Source: Spirosoma terrae (GTDB taxonomy: Bacteria; Bacteroidota; Bacteroidia; Cytophagales; Spirosomataceae). Taken from it: DNA of 64,000 nt. Positions 36,719 through 45,903 of the stretch are shown here, piece after piece. The notes below the pieces were generated by a model that had not been told where the DNA came from, did no database searches, and saw only the letters and a program-made list of their open reading frames with translations. The stretch covers positions 372,001 to 436,000 of the forward strand of contig NZ_JAAFZH010000001.1 in NCBI RefSeq assembly GCF_010435915.1, read 5' to 3'. Each line of letters starts with the position of its first letter. The stretch's first letter is position 1. The translations under genes and the position numbers were made by a program.

Positions 36719-36750
36719 CAAAAGTAATTGATTCTATCGAACGGTTTCAA
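36719..36750 (-). promoter_or_regulatory. Promoter of the OmpA lipoprotein gene
   Basis: On the minus strand TTG (36750-36748), 21-nt spacer, TACTTTTG (36726-36719). Both elements fit the Bacteroidota consensus; the leader is about 75 nt. This also argues for the 36639 start codon. Confidence 0.7.
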
Positions 36751-36848
36751 TACCATTATCTATGTAACACGATTCTTTTTGTATTATTTCCCGGTTAATA
36801 AAGAAATAGTGCAAAAAATGGCCGATTTTGCCTGGATAAAAAAGAATT

Positions 36849-37745
36849 ATGAAGAAGCATTCTATAGGTAAATCCGACGTTGTTGTCAGCGAAATCAGCT
36901 TCGGCTGTATGTCGTTAACGGGCGAACCAGAGCCGCATGTGTCGTTGCTTCACAAAGCTTTTGATGGCGGTATTACGTTCTTTGACACGGCTGATCTTTA
37001 CGAACATGGAGAAAATGAAAAACTGCTTGGGCGGGCATTTTCCGGGATGCGGCAACAGGTTGTAATAGCTACAAAAGTCGGTAATCAATGGCGGCCCGAT
37101 GGATCGGGCTGGGACTGGAATCCAACAAAAGCCTATATTCTGACAGCGGTTGAAGAAAGTCTGAAACGGTTAAAAACCGACTACATTGATTTATATCAGC
37201 TTCACGGCGGTACGTTGGAGGATCCAATCGATGAAACAATAGAAGCCTTTGAGTTATTAAAACAGCAGGGTAAAATTCGGGAATACGGTATTTCGTCTAT
37301 TCGTCCTGGCGTTATTCGAGAATGGATTCGTCGCTCGAACATCGTGAGTGTAATGATGCAGTATAGCCTACTTGATCGGCGACCAGAAGAATCCTGCCTG
37401 GCTAGTTTACACCAAAATCAGATCAGTGTATTGGCGCGGGGAAGTCTGGCAAAAGGCTTACTGGTCAATAAGCCAGCTACGGCTTATCTGAATTATACAG
37501 CTGATGACGTGCGCGAAGCTGCTAAAGCGGTAGCGCTGGTTTCAGACGAAACTCGTACCGAAACGGCTACGGCTATTCAGTTTGCATTGTACCCGCCTGT
37601 CGTAGCGTCGGCCGTTGTGGGTATACGTACCGATAAACAATTAGCTGACGCTATACGTAGTAGCAAGAGCCAACCGTTGTCTCAATCGGAATGGGAGCAA
37701 TTAACCACAGCGCTTTCCCCGAACTTCTACGACCAGCATCGGTAG
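36849..37745 (+). CDS. Aldo/keto reductase
   Basis: 298 aa. The (beta/alpha)8 reductase motifs are present: FGCMSLTGE, FFDTADLYEHGENEKLLGRAF (Asp and Tyr of the catalytic tetrad), VVIATKVG (Lys) and YIDLYQLHGG (His). NADPH-dependent reduction of a carbonyl is likely; the substrate is unknown. Its neighbour downstream is a lactonase-family gene 46 bases away. Confidence 0.92.
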   Translation: MKKHSIGKSDVVVSEISFGCMSLTGEPEPHVSLLHKAFDGGITFFDTADLYEHGENEKLLGRAFSGMRQQVVIATKVGNQWRPDGSGWDWNPTKAYILTAVEESLKRLKTDYIDLYQLHGGTLEDPIDETIEAFELLKQQGKIREYGISSIRPGVIREWIRRSNIVSVMMQYSLLDRRPEESCLASLHQNQISVLARGSLAKGLLVNKPATAYLNYTADDVREAAKAVALVSDETRTETATAIQFALYPPVVASAVVGIRTDKQLADAIRSSKSQPLSQSEWEQLTTALSPNFYDQHR

Positions 37746-37791
37746 TTTGTTTCGGCTTCCTCCTTATTAAACAGATCTATTTATTGCTTTT

Positions 37792-38913
37792 ATGAATAAG
37801 CTACTCACAAGTATTTTGGTCGGATTAGGTATCGCTTCCCAGGTTCAGGCGCAAAAAGAAATTATGTACATCGGTACGTATTCGCTTCGGGGCAGTGAAG
37901 GAATTTATGTATTCGAATTTGACCGAAAGGCGGGAACAATGCAACAGATACAGGCTGTTTCGAACGCGAAAAGCCCGTCTTTTCTGGCGCTGCATCCGTC
38001 CGGGAACTATCTGTATTCGGTGAATGAAGGGGCCGATAAACTAGGTGGCGTTAGTTCGTATGCAGTTGATAAAGCAACGGGTAAGCTCAATTACATGAAC
38101 GGTCAGTCGTCGCTTGGTGCAGGACCTTGTCACATAAGCGTCGATAAGACCGGAAAAACGGCCTTTGTGTCTAATTATGGAGGAGGTAGTCTGGCCGTGT
38201 TGCCCATTGACGCAAACGGTAAATTAGCTGCGCCAACAGATAGCGTTCAGGATGCTGGTTCTGGGCCTAGTAAACAACGTCAGGAGAAAGCGCACGTTCA
38301 CTCGGCAACGCTGGCTCCCGATAATCGGTACGTATACGTAGCAGACTTGGGCCTCGACAAGCTGAATATTTTTGAAATCGATACAAAAAATAGTACGGTT
38401 AAACCTGCTTCAACGCCTTATGCGTCGGTATCACCTGGCTCCGGGCCTCGCCATTTCACGTTTCACCCGAACGGTAAATACGCTTATCTAGTCGAAGAGC
38501 TCACGTCAACGGTGGCTGCCTTTTCCCGTAATCCTAAAACTGGTGCGTTGACAATGATACAGGATAATGTAAAAACCCTGCCCGATGATTTCACGGATAA
38601 GAATACCAGCGCCGATATTCACATTGATCCGAGCGGCAAGTTTCTGTATCAATCGAATCGGGGATATAACGCATTGGCAATTTTTGCGATTGGTAACGAT
38701 GGCAAACTCACAAAAGTGGGCGATCAGCCAACGGAAGGCAAAACACCCCGCAATTTCCTGATCGATCCTAAAGGCGAGTTTGTTTTTGTGGCTCATCAGG
38801 ATTCGGACAACATTACCATTTTTAAGCGGGATCAAAAAACAGGCAAGCTGACTTATACGGGGCAGTCCATTAAGGTTCCGGCTCCCGTTTGTATCATTAT
38901 GGCCGCTCGGTAA
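37792..38913 (+). CDS. Secreted lactonase-family (YbhE-like) beta-propeller protein
   Basis: 373 aa with a signal peptide ending near VQAQ. Seven-bladed propeller of the 6-phosphogluconolactonase (Pgl, PF10282) type: YIGTYSLRGSEGIYVFEFD, LGAGPCHISVDKTGKTAFVSNYGGG, GSGPRHFTFHPNGKYAYLVEEL and PRNFLIDPKGEFVFVAHQDSDN. A secreted member is unlikely to act on 6-phosphogluconate in the cytoplasm; a lactone in the periplasm is inferred. Confidence 0.88.
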   Translation: MNKLLTSILVGLGIASQVQAQKEIMYIGTYSLRGSEGIYVFEFDRKAGTMQQIQAVSNAKSPSFLALHPSGNYLYSVNEGADKLGGVSSYAVDKATGKLNYMNGQSSLGAGPCHISVDKTGKTAFVSNYGGGSLAVLPIDANGKLAAPTDSVQDAGSGPSKQRQEKAHVHSATLAPDNRYVYVADLGLDKLNIFEIDTKNSTVKPASTPYASVSPGSGPRHFTFHPNGKYAYLVEELTSTVAAFSRNPKTGALTMIQDNVKTLPDDFTDKNTSADIHIDPSGKFLYQSNRGYNALAIFAIGNDGKLTKVGDQPTEGKTPRNFLIDPKGEFVFVAHQDSDNITIFKRDQKTGKLTYTGQSIKVPAPVCIIMAAR

Positions 38914-39021
38914 GCGCGTAAGTCAGCACTGGTTTTTCGGGCGGTTTGCCAAAGAAATAACGACATCAGTGTATTTTTAGCCCAAAATCATTTAGTTATT
39001 CACCTTAAATCATAGTACTCA

Positions 39022-39618
39022 ATGAGATATTTTCTGGCCTTTGGCCTGCTATTTACTGTGTTGGCTTTTACAGCGCCAACAAAAACGGTGAAACTCTTTA
39101 ATGGTAAAGATCTAAGTGGCTGGAAAGTCTACGGTACCGAAAAATGGTACGTTGATGGCGGAGAGCTTATTTGTGAAAGTGGTCCCGACAAAGGATATGG
39201 TTATCTGGCAACCGACAAATTTTACAAGAACTTCGATTTATCACTGGAATTCAAACAAGAAGCCAATGGCAACAGTGGTGTGTTTTTTCGGTCTACGATA
39301 GAAGGCACTAAGGTTAGCGGCTGGCAGGTAGAAGTGGCTCCACCAAATCATGACACCGGCGGTATTTACGAGTCATACGGTCGGGGCTGGCTGCTCCAGA
39401 TTCCCGACGAAAAAGAAAACATTCTAAAGCCCGGCGAATGGAACAAAATGCGCATTCGGGTTGAAGGCGATCATGTGCAGACATATCTGAATGGTCAGCA
39501 AATGGTTGACATGCGCGATGAGAAAATTGGCGCTGCCGATGGTTCCATTGCGTTGCAAATTCATGATGGGGGTGGTATTAAGGTCCGCTGGCGGAATCTG
39601 CAACTGAAAACTTTGTAA
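39022..39618 (+). CDS. Secreted DUF1080 (3-keto-disaccharide hydrolase) protein
   Basis: 198 aa with a signal peptide. The DUF1080 concanavalin-like domain is complete: KLFNGKDLSGWKVYGTEKWYVDGGELIC, YGYLATDKFYKNFDLSLEFK, NSGVFFRS and GSIALQIHDGGGIKVRWRNLQLK. Characterised relatives cleave 3-keto-glycosides. Convergent with a small lipoprotein gene, with a remarkable palindrome between. Confidence 0.92.
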   Translation: MRYFLAFGLLFTVLAFTAPTKTVKLFNGKDLSGWKVYGTEKWYVDGGELICESGPDKGYGYLATDKFYKNFDLSLEFKQEANGNSGVFFRSTIEGTKVSGWQVEVAPPNHDTGGIYESYGRGWLLQIPDEKENILKPGEWNKMRIRVEGDHVQTYLNGQQMVDMRDEKIGAADGSIALQIHDGGGIKVRWRNLQLKTL

Positions 39619-39625
39619 AAAAATG

Positions 39626-39650
39626 AGGCCATCATTCTATATGATGGCCT
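39626..39650 (+). terminator. Short hairpin after the DUF1080 gene
   Basis: AGGCCATCAT (39626-39635) pairs with ATGATGGCCT (39641-39650), 5-nt loop, followed by TATTC. Confidence 0.65.
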
Positions 39651-39655
39651 TATTC

Positions 39656-39719
39656 GTACAGATAAATAAAAATAGCGTGATTCTCGGCCGAGAATCACGC
39701 TATTTTTATTTATCTGTAC
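39656..39719. terminator. 64-bp uninterrupted perfect palindrome
   Basis: 39656-39687 is the exact reverse complement of 39688-39719, with no spacer; the centre is CGGCCG. It lies between two convergent genes and could end both. Outer halves are A/T-rich with TTTTTATTTAT on each strand. Confidence 0.8.
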
Positions 39720-39723
39720 ACTA

Positions 39724-39927
39724 TTATTTCGCTGAGTCGGCAGCAGGAACCATTTTAGTTGTATCAGAAACAACCAGCGTAGTGTCGCCACTCGTCAGGG
39801 TTTCGCTTTCAACAACGGTTGTAGTATCACCGGCAGTTGATTCAGTTTCAGCTTTTTTAGACTGGCAACCTACAGCCAACGTAAGCATGGCTGCAAAAAA
39901 GAATGCAGATTTTACGATATTCTTCAT
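39724..39927 (-). CDS. Small lipoprotein, Thr/Ser-rich
   Basis: 67 aa. Lipoprotein signal MKNIVKSAFFFAAMLTLAVGC with lipobox AVGC (Cys21), followed by a low-complexity Thr/Val/Ser/Glu tail (GDTTTVVESETLTSGDTTLVV). No domain recognised; such tiny lipoproteins are common in Cytophagales. Confidence 0.7.
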   Translation of the reverse strand: MKNIVKSAFFFAAMLTLAVGCQSKKAETESTAGDTTTVVESETLTSGDTTLVVSDTTKMVPAADSAK

Positions 39928-40136
39928 GGTAGATATGTGTGTTGGTTAACATTTTCGTCTATTAATACATTGTTGGTAATTAGGTAACCCAACTTTTATA
40001 TGCAATTTTTTTTATTGTTGCCTAGACCACCGAGCTATGATGGATAGTGCATTTATGAAAGCAAATAATGGCTAAATTGAGGCTCCTGTTCTTGTACAGA
40101 ATCACCTCAATACTGGAAAAGCACTCATCAATCCGT

Positions 40137-43100
40137 ATGTCTGTTACTAGTTTACTTAGACTTTCCTTTCTATTTATCCTGGGTACTTATTCAGCCCAGT
40201 CACAGCCTACCTCGCCTGCACCCGCATTCGCTTTTGCCGAACCGAGCTTATCGCCCGATGGTGCTGAAATCACCTTCGTGTCGGGGGGCGACATCTGGAC
40301 CGTACCGGCTACTGGCGGAGAAGCTCGGTTACTGGTTTCCCATCCTGATAATGAATCCCGGCCACTGTACTCGCCCGATGGAAAATACCTGGCTTTTGTG
40401 TCCTCTCGTACCGGTAATGGAGATGTGTATTTGTTAACCATCGAAACAGGAGCCATTAAGCGGCTGACGTATGACGATGGGGCTGAGATGCTCAGTGGAT
40501 GGTCGAGGGATGGGAAAATGCTCTATTTTCAGTCAACCAGCCGAGACATTGCGGGCATGAATGATATCTACCGGGTATCGATTTCGGGTGGAACACCGAT
40601 GGCAGTTACGGCCGATCGTTACGCGAATGAATTCTACGGGGTACCGTCGCCCGATGGAAAAACATTGGCTTTTTCGGCACGTGGCATTGCATCGAACCAG
40701 TGGTGGCGTAAAGGGCATAGTCATCTCGACGAAGCCGAGATATGGCTTTATCATATGGATTCGAAAAAAGCAGCAACGGCTTACGAGCGTGTAACGGAAC
40801 CCGGTGCTAAAGAGCTATGGCCCATGTGGAGTCCCGACGGAAAAAATATCTACTACGTATCAGATCGTAACCAGGCCCAGAATTTGTGGATGCAGCCCAT
40901 TGGCGGAAAACCCACAGTGCTTACTACGTTTACGAAAGGACGCGTACTGTGGCCATCCATAGCTTATGATGGGAAAACAATTGTGTTTGAGCGAGATTTC
41001 CAGCTCTGGAAATACGACGTAACCAGCCGTCAGGCGGCACCACTGTCAGTCCGTCTTCGGGGCGTAGCGGCCAGCCCGGCTGTGGAACGCCTGAAGTTAT
41101 CGAACCAATTTCGGGAATTAACGCTGTCGCCGGATGGTAAAAAAGTGGCTTTCGTTGCCCACGGCGATGTGTTTGCGGCATCGTCGAAAGAGGGAGGTGA
41201 AGCAATCCGTATCAGTCATACAGCCGCCAATGAATCGCAACCTGCGTGGCTGCCCAATAGCCGTAGCCTTGTATACGTATCAACGCGCGATGGCGTAGCA
41301 CATATTTATCAGTATGACGTTGCCACCCGCAACGAAACTCAATTGACAGATGGTGCCCTGGACGATGGGTCGCCCGTTTTTTCACCCGATGGCAAGTCGA
41401 TGGCTTTTATTCGAAATGGACAGGAGTTACGTGTGCTGGATCTGTCAACGAAGAAAGATCGACTCCTAAAAAAGGCATACCTGGGCCGTCCGCCATTTGC
41501 CGCCAGCGGCTCGGTCGTGTGGTCGCCCGATGGGAAATGGATTGCTTTTGCCTCTTTTGGGGCAAAGACATTCCGTAATATTTCCGTGATTCCATCGACT
41601 GGTGGCGACAGTAAGCCCGTTAGTTTTCTGGCCAACACGTTCGGTGGTAATGTAAGCTGGAGCCCTGATGGAAAATATATTCTGTTTAGCACCACCCAAC
41701 GTACTGAAACGGCCCAGATTGCCCGGATTGATCTTATTCCTCGTCCTCCAAAATTCCGGGAAGATCAGTTTCGCGATCTATTCAACGAAGAAATTCCGAA
41801 AACGCTAAAACCCTCGCCAGCTACAACTGCTACGTCTAAATCCCGTGATACAACGGCGCGGGCACTGGGCGATACAGCCAAATTGGGTAAGGGTGGAGCA
41901 ACAACGATTGTGTTCGAGGATATCCGCCAGCGGCTTAGCCTGTTGCCGGTTGGGGTTGATGTCGATGCTCATTCGATCAGTAAAGATGGTAAAACACTGT
42001 TGATTACGGCTACGGTGGCTGGTCAGCAAAATTTATATACCTATTCGCTCGATGAGCTTGGCCGGGAGCAGAGCGTAGCGCGTCAGTTAACCTCAACAGC
42101 AGGCAGCAAAAACAGTGCTCAGTTTTCGCCGGATGGAAAAGAGATTTTTTATCTGGAACAAGGCCGTATTCAGTCTATTGCACTAGACAAACGGGAAGCG
42201 AAACCGCTGGCCGTAACGGCTGAAATGGACGTCGATTTCGGTAATGAGAAACTGGAAGTGTTCCGCCAGGCATGGGATATTCAGAACAAAGGATTTTATG
42301 ACTCGACCTTTCATGGCGTTGACTGGAAAGCGATACGGGCTGACTATGAGCCCCTGGCGGCTGGCGCCCGTACACCCGATGAACTACGTCGATTGATTAG
42401 TTTAATGCTGGGTGAACTAAATGCATCTCACTCAGGCATTTCGGCTCCGGCTGGCTCCAATCAAACCACAACCGGACGTATTGGCCTGCGCTTTGACCGG
42501 GACGAGTATGAACGTAACGGCAAGCTGAAAATTACGGAAATCGTGGCGTTGAGTCCGGCGGCCCTGACTGGCTCGATCAAACCCGGCGATTACCTGCTGG
42601 CGGTGGATGGTACAGAAATCACGTCGGCTACCAACCTCGACCAGTTATTGGAAAATCAGATTAACCGTCGGATTTCGCTGATGGTAGCCTCAACAGCCAC
42701 CGGTACGCCCCGCGAAATAGTGGTACGTCCTGTGAATCTGACGACTGAAAAAGGGCTTTTATACAAACAGTGGGTGCAGCAACAACGACAATACGTTGAT
42801 AAAGTGAGCGGAGGACGATTGGGCTACGTCCACATGTACGATATGTCGGCTGAGTCGCTGGCGCAGTTAAGTATCGATCTGGATGCCGACAACCACGCTC
42901 GCGAAGGTGTTGTGGTTGATGTACGTAACAACAATGGCGGCTTTGTCAATGCGTATGCGCTGGACGTATTTACGCGGAAAGGGTATATGACAATGACTCC
43001 ACGCGGTTTACCCGCAGCCCCGGCCCGGACACAGTTAGGGCAACGGGCGCTGGAAAGTCCCACCATTCTCGTGACGAATCAACACTCTCTGTCCGATGCA

Positions 43101-43409
43101 GAAGATTTCACAGAAGGCTATCGTTCGCTTAAGCTAGGTAAGGTGGTAGGCGAACCCACGGGTGGATGGATTATTTACACATCGGCGGCTCAACTAATTG
43201 ATGGGTCCAGTGTACGATTGCCCTTTATCAAGATTACGGACAATGCGGGCAAAAACATGGAATTGGCTCCTCGTCCGGTTGATATTGCTGTAACGCGGCC
43301 AATAGGAGAGAGCTACTCGGAAAAAAATAGCCAGTTGGATAGGGCTGTGGCTGAATTGCTCAAAGACATAAACGAAGCAAAAGCGTCGAAGCTTAGCAGT
43401 GGGAAATAA
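40137..43409 (+). CDS. Tricorn-like protease (PD40 propellers, PDZ, S41 domain)
   Basis: 1090 aa with a signal peptide (SAQSQ). Residues 30-620 hold many PD40 repeats (LSPDGAEITF, YSPDGKYLAF, WSPDGKNIYYV) that would form one or two beta-propellers; a PDZ domain lies near 780-830 (SPAALTGSIKPGDYLLAVDG), and the S41 catalytic domain has GYVHMYDM, VVDVRNNNGGF and the Ser in NQHSLSDAEDF (about 983). Homologues degrade peptides released by other proteases. ATG 40137 is chosen because it opens the signal peptide. Confidence 0.92.
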   Translation: MSVTSLLRLSFLFILGTYSAQSQPTSPAPAFAFAEPSLSPDGAEITFVSGGDIWTVPATGGEARLLVSHPDNESRPLYSPDGKYLAFVSSRTGNGDVYLLTIETGAIKRLTYDDGAEMLSGWSRDGKMLYFQSTSRDIAGMNDIYRVSISGGTPMAVTADRYANEFYGVPSPDGKTLAFSARGIASNQWWRKGHSHLDEAEIWLYHMDSKKAATAYERVTEPGAKELWPMWSPDGKNIYYVSDRNQAQNLWMQPIGGKPTVLTTFTKGRVLWPSIAYDGKTIVFERDFQLWKYDVTSRQAAPLSVRLRGVAASPAVERLKLSNQFRELTLSPDGKKVAFVAHGDVFAASSKEGGEAIRISHTAANESQPAWLPNSRSLVYVSTRDGVAHIYQYDVATRNETQLTDGALDDGSPVFSPDGKSMAFIRNGQELRVLDLSTKKDRLLKKAYLGRPPFAASGSVVWSPDGKWIAFASFGAKTFRNISVIPSTGGDSKPVSFLANTFGGNVSWSPDGKYILFSTTQRTETAQIARIDLIPRPPKFREDQFRDLFNEEIPKTLKPSPATTATSKSRDTTARALGDTAKLGKGGATTIVFEDIRQRLSLLPVGVDVDAHSISKDGKTLLITATVAGQQNLYTYSLDELGREQSVARQLTSTAGSKNSAQFSPDGKEIFYLEQGRIQSIALDKREAKPLAVTAEMDVDFGNEKLEVFRQAWDIQNKGFYDSTFHGVDWKAIRADYEPLAAGARTPDELRRLISLMLGELNASHSGISAPAGSNQTTTGRIGLRFDRDEYERNGKLKITEIVALSPAALTGSIKPGDYLLAVDGTEITSATNLDQLLENQINRRISLMVASTATGTPREIVVRPVNLTTEKGLLYKQWVQQQRQYVDKVSGGRLGYVHMYDMSAESLAQLSIDLDADNHAREGVVVDVRNNNGGFVNAYALDVFTRKGYMTMTPRGLPAAPARTQLGQRALESPTILVTNQHSLSDAEDFTEGYRSLKLGKVVGEPTGGWIIYTSAAQLIDGSSVRLPFIKITDNAGKNMELAPRPVDIAVTRPIGESYSEKNSQLDRAVAELLKDINEAKASKLSSGK

Positions 43410-43410
43410 T

Positions 43411-43442
43411 AAAAAAGGAGAGGTGAAAACCTCTCCTTTTTT
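43411..43442. terminator. Bidirectional terminator after the tricorn-like gene
   Basis: Perfect 13-bp arms 43411-43423 and 43430-43442 with a 6-nt loop; A run and T run on either side. It overlaps the stop codon of the convergent GNAT gene. Confidence 0.88.
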
Positions 43443-43869
43443 ATTGATCAAGAGCCATCAGAAAGTAATTACCGTCTGCCGATTGTCCCGCACTTTTTAT
43501 AGCCCAACCCTGAGCCCGATAAAAGGAGAGTGCGTTCTGGTTTTGCTGTAAGCATTTCAACGTAGCCGGCCGCCCAATTTGTGTTAAACACTGGCTTAAC
43601 AAGGCTTTCCCAATACCCAATCGGGCGAAGTTGACATCAACGTATAGATTATGTACGAAATCGTCGGGAGCCCACCAGGATATAAAGCCAACAGGTTGCC
43701 CGTCGATTAGGGCAATCAATAGCCCTTCCCCCTGTGTGGCCGTGTCAAAATTGTTGAGCTGGAATATAGAAGGATCAATCCAGGTAAATGTCTGAATGCG
43801 TGTTTCCAGGTATAGTTGACGTAACGCTGGCAGAAAACTTGGTTGAATGTCGCAAATTTGCCAGTTCAT
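43441..43869 (-). CDS. GNAT-family N-acetyltransferase
   Basis: 142 aa. The acetyl-CoA site region is visible as NLYVDVNFARLGIGKALLSQCLTQIG (R-x-x-G-x-G/A form: RLGIGKA), with the C-terminal FYRAQGWAIKSAG typical of the fold. Substrate unknown. Nine bases separate it from the DUF6265-like gene upstream, suggesting an operon. Confidence 0.85.
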   Translation of the reverse strand: MNWQICDIQPSFLPALRQLYLETRIQTFTWIDPSIFQLNNFDTATQGEGLLIALIDGQPVGFISWWAPDDFVHNLYVDVNFARLGIGKALLSQCLTQIGRPATLKCLQQNQNALSFYRAQGWAIKSAGQSADGNYFLMALDQ

Positions 43870-43878
43870 AGCCTCCTG

Positions 43879-44373
43879 TTAGTTGCGAACACGATTGAAC
43901 ACGAACAGATCGCTAAAAGCCCATTTCCCATCTTTGGACTGGCCACGTTGAATAACCAATTGATCTTTTGAACGCTTTTCGTAGATAATTCGGATTGAGC
44001 CATCTTCTTTTTCGTAGAGTGCGTAATCTTTCTTGGCTTCCAGAAATTTGTAGCGATCCTGCTTATCTTTCTCTTCCTGCCCAATCAAACCAGGTTTAAA
44101 GTGTTTGACCAGCGCAATTGGGCCATTATCGGTTTGTTCAAAGATCAACATTTCGTACATAGTTACTTTGTTGTCTTTCATCATTCGAATAAACCCGGTC
44201 AGGTTGTCGCCAGCCGGCGCTATCCATACAGCATCGATTGGCCCGCCGTTAAACGTACCACGCCAATGGCCTTCTAGAAAGCTCATATCGGTTAACGTTC
44301 CGGTTTTCGATTGTGCGTTGACGCTCAGTAAGCAGAACGTAATAAACGTAAAGGTCAGAAAGAGTTTTTTCAT
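43879..44373 (-). CDS. Secreted DUF6265-like protein
   Basis: 164 aa with a signal peptide (to LSVNAQ). The conserved opening FLEGHWRGTFNGGPIDAVWIAPAGDNLTGFIRMMKDNKV resembles DUF6265 (lipocalin-like) proteins. Probably periplasmic. Function unknown. Confidence 0.7.
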   Translation of the reverse strand: MKKLFLTFTFITFCLLSVNAQSKTGTLTDMSFLEGHWRGTFNGGPIDAVWIAPAGDNLTGFIRMMKDNKVTMYEMLIFEQTDNGPIALVKHFKPGLIGQEEKDKQDRYKFLEAKKDYALYEKEDGSIRIIYEKRSKDQLVIQRGQSKDGKWAFSDLFVFNRVRN

Positions 44374-44534
44374 GGGATTCGTATAAAACCATACGTTGTG
44401 GAAAGAACGAACCCGGAAGGATTTACCCGGAAGTCGCTGGTTGTTGCAAACAATACAGGAGACTCATAACTTTCCCCGCTTATTCTGTGTTATTTAGTTG
44501 ACCAGTATTCAGGACATCCCGCCCAAAATATACC

Positions 44535-45440
44535 ATGGATTTTGTAGACTATTATGCTGTGCTGGGCGTACCCAAAACAGCATCTGACGACGATATAAAA
44601 AAAGCGTATCGAAAGCTGGCCCGGAAACTTCATCCGGACCTGAACCCTAACGACCCAGAGGCTAGTAAGAAGTTTCAGCAACTCAACGAAGCCAATGAAG
44701 TATTAAGCGATCCCGAAAAACGGAAGAAATACGATCAGTACGGTAAAGACTGGCAACACGCCGAGCAGTTCGAAGAAGCCCGGCGACAACAGCAGCAGTC
44801 GCGTCAGCAGTATGCCCGGAGCGATGCAGGCGATTACGATTTTTCAGACGGATTTGGTGGAGCCGATTTCTCAGATTTTCTGTCATCCATGTTTGGGCAG
44901 GAGGGCGGTTTCCGGGGCGGTCGTCAGACTACCTTCCGTGGTCAGGATTATCAGGCCGAGCTACAGCTTACTCTGCGGGATGCGTATACCACGCATAAAC
45001 AGACAATGACGGTCGATGGCAAAAACATACGTATCACCGTACCGGCAGGTATAGAAAATGGTCAGAAAATAAAGCTGGCTGGTTACGGTTCGCCGGGTGT
45101 AAACGGGGGACCAAATGGAGACTTATACATTACGTTCGTTATTGCCGACGATAGTCGTTATAAGCGTAAAGACAACGATCTGTACGTTAACGAAGAAATT
45201 GACTTGTACACGGCGCTACTAGGTGGCGAAAAGGTTATTGAAACCCTGGATGGTAAAGTGAAGGTAACCGTACCGCCAGAAACACAGAATGGGGCTAAAG
45301 TTCGTTTGAAAGGAAAAGGGTTTCCAGTTTACAAAAAAGAAGGCTCTTTTGGCGATCTGTACGTGCAATGGCAAATAAAGCTGCCGACTAATCTCACCGA
45401 TGAGCAAAAAGAGCTGTTCCGAAAACTGGCGAGTATGTAA
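44535..45440 (+). CDS. cbpA: DnaJ-class co-chaperone CbpA
   Basis: 301 aa. J domain at 1-70 with the HPD motif at residues 33-35 (RKLHPDLNP), a Gln/Arg- and Gly/Phe-rich linker (70-135), then two DnaJ C-terminal substrate domains ([31 protein letters not shown]). There is no zinc-finger domain, which separates CbpA from DnaJ. It stimulates DnaK. Confidence 0.93.
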   Translation: MDFVDYYAVLGVPKTASDDDIKKAYRKLARKLHPDLNPNDPEASKKFQQLNEANEVLSDPEKRKKYDQYGKDWQHAEQFEEARRQQQQSRQQYARSDAGDYDFSDGFGGADFSDFLSSMFGQEGGFRGGRQTTFRGQDYQAELQLTLRDAYTTHKQTMTVDGKNIRITVPAGIENGQKIKLAGYGSPGVNGGPNGDLYITFVIADDSRYKRKDNDLYVNEEIDLYTALLGGEKVIETLDGKVKVTVPPETQNGAKVRLKGKGFPVYKKEGSFGDLYVQWQIKLPTNLTDEQKELFRKLASM

Positions 45441-45442
45441 TT

Positions 45443-45475
45443 GGTTTATGCGTGCTATTCGAAAAACCATAAACC
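45443..45475 (+). repeat. Inverted repeat between cbpA and cbpM
   Basis: GGTTTATG (45443-45450) pairs with CATAAACC (45468-45475) in the 58-base spacer. Confidence 0.45.
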
Positions 45476-45498
45476 CAAAACGATAAAACCACATTTCC

Positions 45499-45801
45499 AT
45501 GCAACCCGACCACCTAATTGCTGTTGCCGATTTTTGCATCTATCATCATATTGAAGTCTCGTTCGTGCATTTGCTGGAGCAGCAGGGACTCGTTGAAATT
45601 ATTACTATTGAACAATCCACGTACGTTCAGCCCGAGCAGTTGGGTAGGCTCGAAAAGCTGGTTCGTCTGCATCAGGATTTGTCTATTCATCCAGAAGATC
45701 TGGACGTAGTGTTTGGGTTGGTAGAACGGCTTGAAGAACTACAGGGGCAACTACAACAGCTTCAAAATCGGCTGTTTTTCTACGAGCAACTCGAACGGTA
45801 A
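45499..45801 (+). CDS. cbpM: Chaperone modulator CbpM
   Basis: 100 aa, MerR-like HTH fold. The pattern ADFCIYHHIEVSFVHLLEQQGLVEI...LEKLVRLHQDLSIHPEDLDVVFGLVERLEELQ fits CbpM, which binds the J domain of CbpA and inhibits it. The order cbpA-cbpM, 58 bases apart, supports the call. Confidence 0.9.
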   Translation: MQPDHLIAVADFCIYHHIEVSFVHLLEQQGLVEIITIEQSTYVQPEQLGRLEKLVRLHQDLSIHPEDLDVVFGLVERLEELQGQLQQLQNRLFFYEQLER

Positions 45802-45903
45802 GAATCCTAGCCATTCATAGGCGTATTGTTTTGCGAGAAAGTTGGCATGGATATGCTACGCTACGTAGTAAATTAGCGAGTTAAGTAATTTGCAGCTGCT
45901 ACT

